From contig CANETO010000129.1 of NCBI GenBank assembly GCA_947440895.1, positions 1 through 6,250 of the forward strand: a stretch of 6,250 nucleotides of DNA, read 5' to 3'. Shown here piece after piece: positions 6,147-6,250 of this stretch. The stretch is from Planctomycetaceae bacterium (GTDB taxonomy: Bacteria > Planctomycetota > Planctomycetia > Pirellulales > UBA1268). The position numbers and the translations under genes were made by a program. Within the stretch, counting starts at the first letter, position 1; each line of letters opens with the position of its first letter. The notes beneath the pieces are model-generated. The model had not been told where the DNA came from and ran no database searches. It was given only the letters and a program-made list of their open reading frames with translations.

Positions 6147-6250
6147 ATGGCCAAGTCATCTCGGGTTTCCGTGTCGTCTGGATCGGGCGTGTCGTTCAGT
6201 AATCTCCGAAGCCTGTGCACGGCGGCAGAGCGTAAACTGCTCGATATGAG
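6147..6250 (+). CDS. Hypothetical protein, N-terminal fragment
   Basis: Thirty-four complete codons from an ATG with a GGAG ribosome-binding site run off the right edge. The visible protein begins MAKSSRVSVSSGSGVSFSNL and continues RSLCTAAERKLLDM. It has a Ser-rich, basic, non-hydrophobic start, so it is not a signal peptide, followed by the beginning of what may be an amphipathic helix. I do not recognise the family. It is separated from the PAP2-family gene by 112 bp holding the interrupted hairpin, which suggests its own transcription unit. Confidence 0.6.
   Translation, partial: MAKSSRVSVSSGSGVSFSNLRSLCTAAERKLLDM

Overview
The window is GC-rich bacterial chromosome with five confident protein-coding genes and the first codons of a sixth. 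The most likely source is a planctomycete of the Pirellulales type. This is inferred from the style of the PAP2-family protein, the frequent lack of Shine-Dalgarno sequences and the codon-biased GC-rich coding. No marker gene settles the taxonomy.

Layout: (1) On the minus strand, running off the left edge, is the N-terminal 347 codons of a Tat-exported, family 1-type ABC solute-binding protein, probably for a sugar. (2) A 126-bp divergent intergenic region follows. (3) On the plus strand lie an FtsX/MacB-type permease (1170-2306) and a LolD/MacB/DevA-type ATPase (2303-3070), coupled by an ATGA stop/start overlap. (4) A 244-bp gap holds a 131-bp imperfect palindromic, MITE-like element (3101-3231). 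(5) A HlyD-type membrane-fusion protein (3315-4472) comes next. (6) A secreted or membrane PAP2-superfamily protein follows (4598-6034), with an N-terminal domain of unknown function and two unusual positions in its phosphatase motifs. (7) A leader region with a strong 55-nt interrupted hairpin precedes a truncated hypothetical gene (6147 to the right edge).

The permease, ATPase and membrane-fusion protein together form a tripartite export ABC system of the DevBCA/MacAB type. They would drive a substrate from the inner membrane or periplasm outward, with ATP hydrolysed on the cytoplasmic side by a dimer of the ATPase. No TolC-like outer-membrane partner and no cargo gene is in the window, so the substrate is unknown. 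The neighbouring PAP2 protein could point to lipid or lipid-linked carrier chemistry, but only by proximity.

Two of the plus-strand genes (permease and membrane-fusion protein) have no Shine-Dalgarno sequence. Each has a -10-like hexamer exactly 6 nt before the ATG, as expected for leaderless mRNAs. The solute-binding protein and the last gene have ordinary ribosome-binding sites. I see no CRISPR array, tRNA, rRNA, transposase gene or frameshifted gene.
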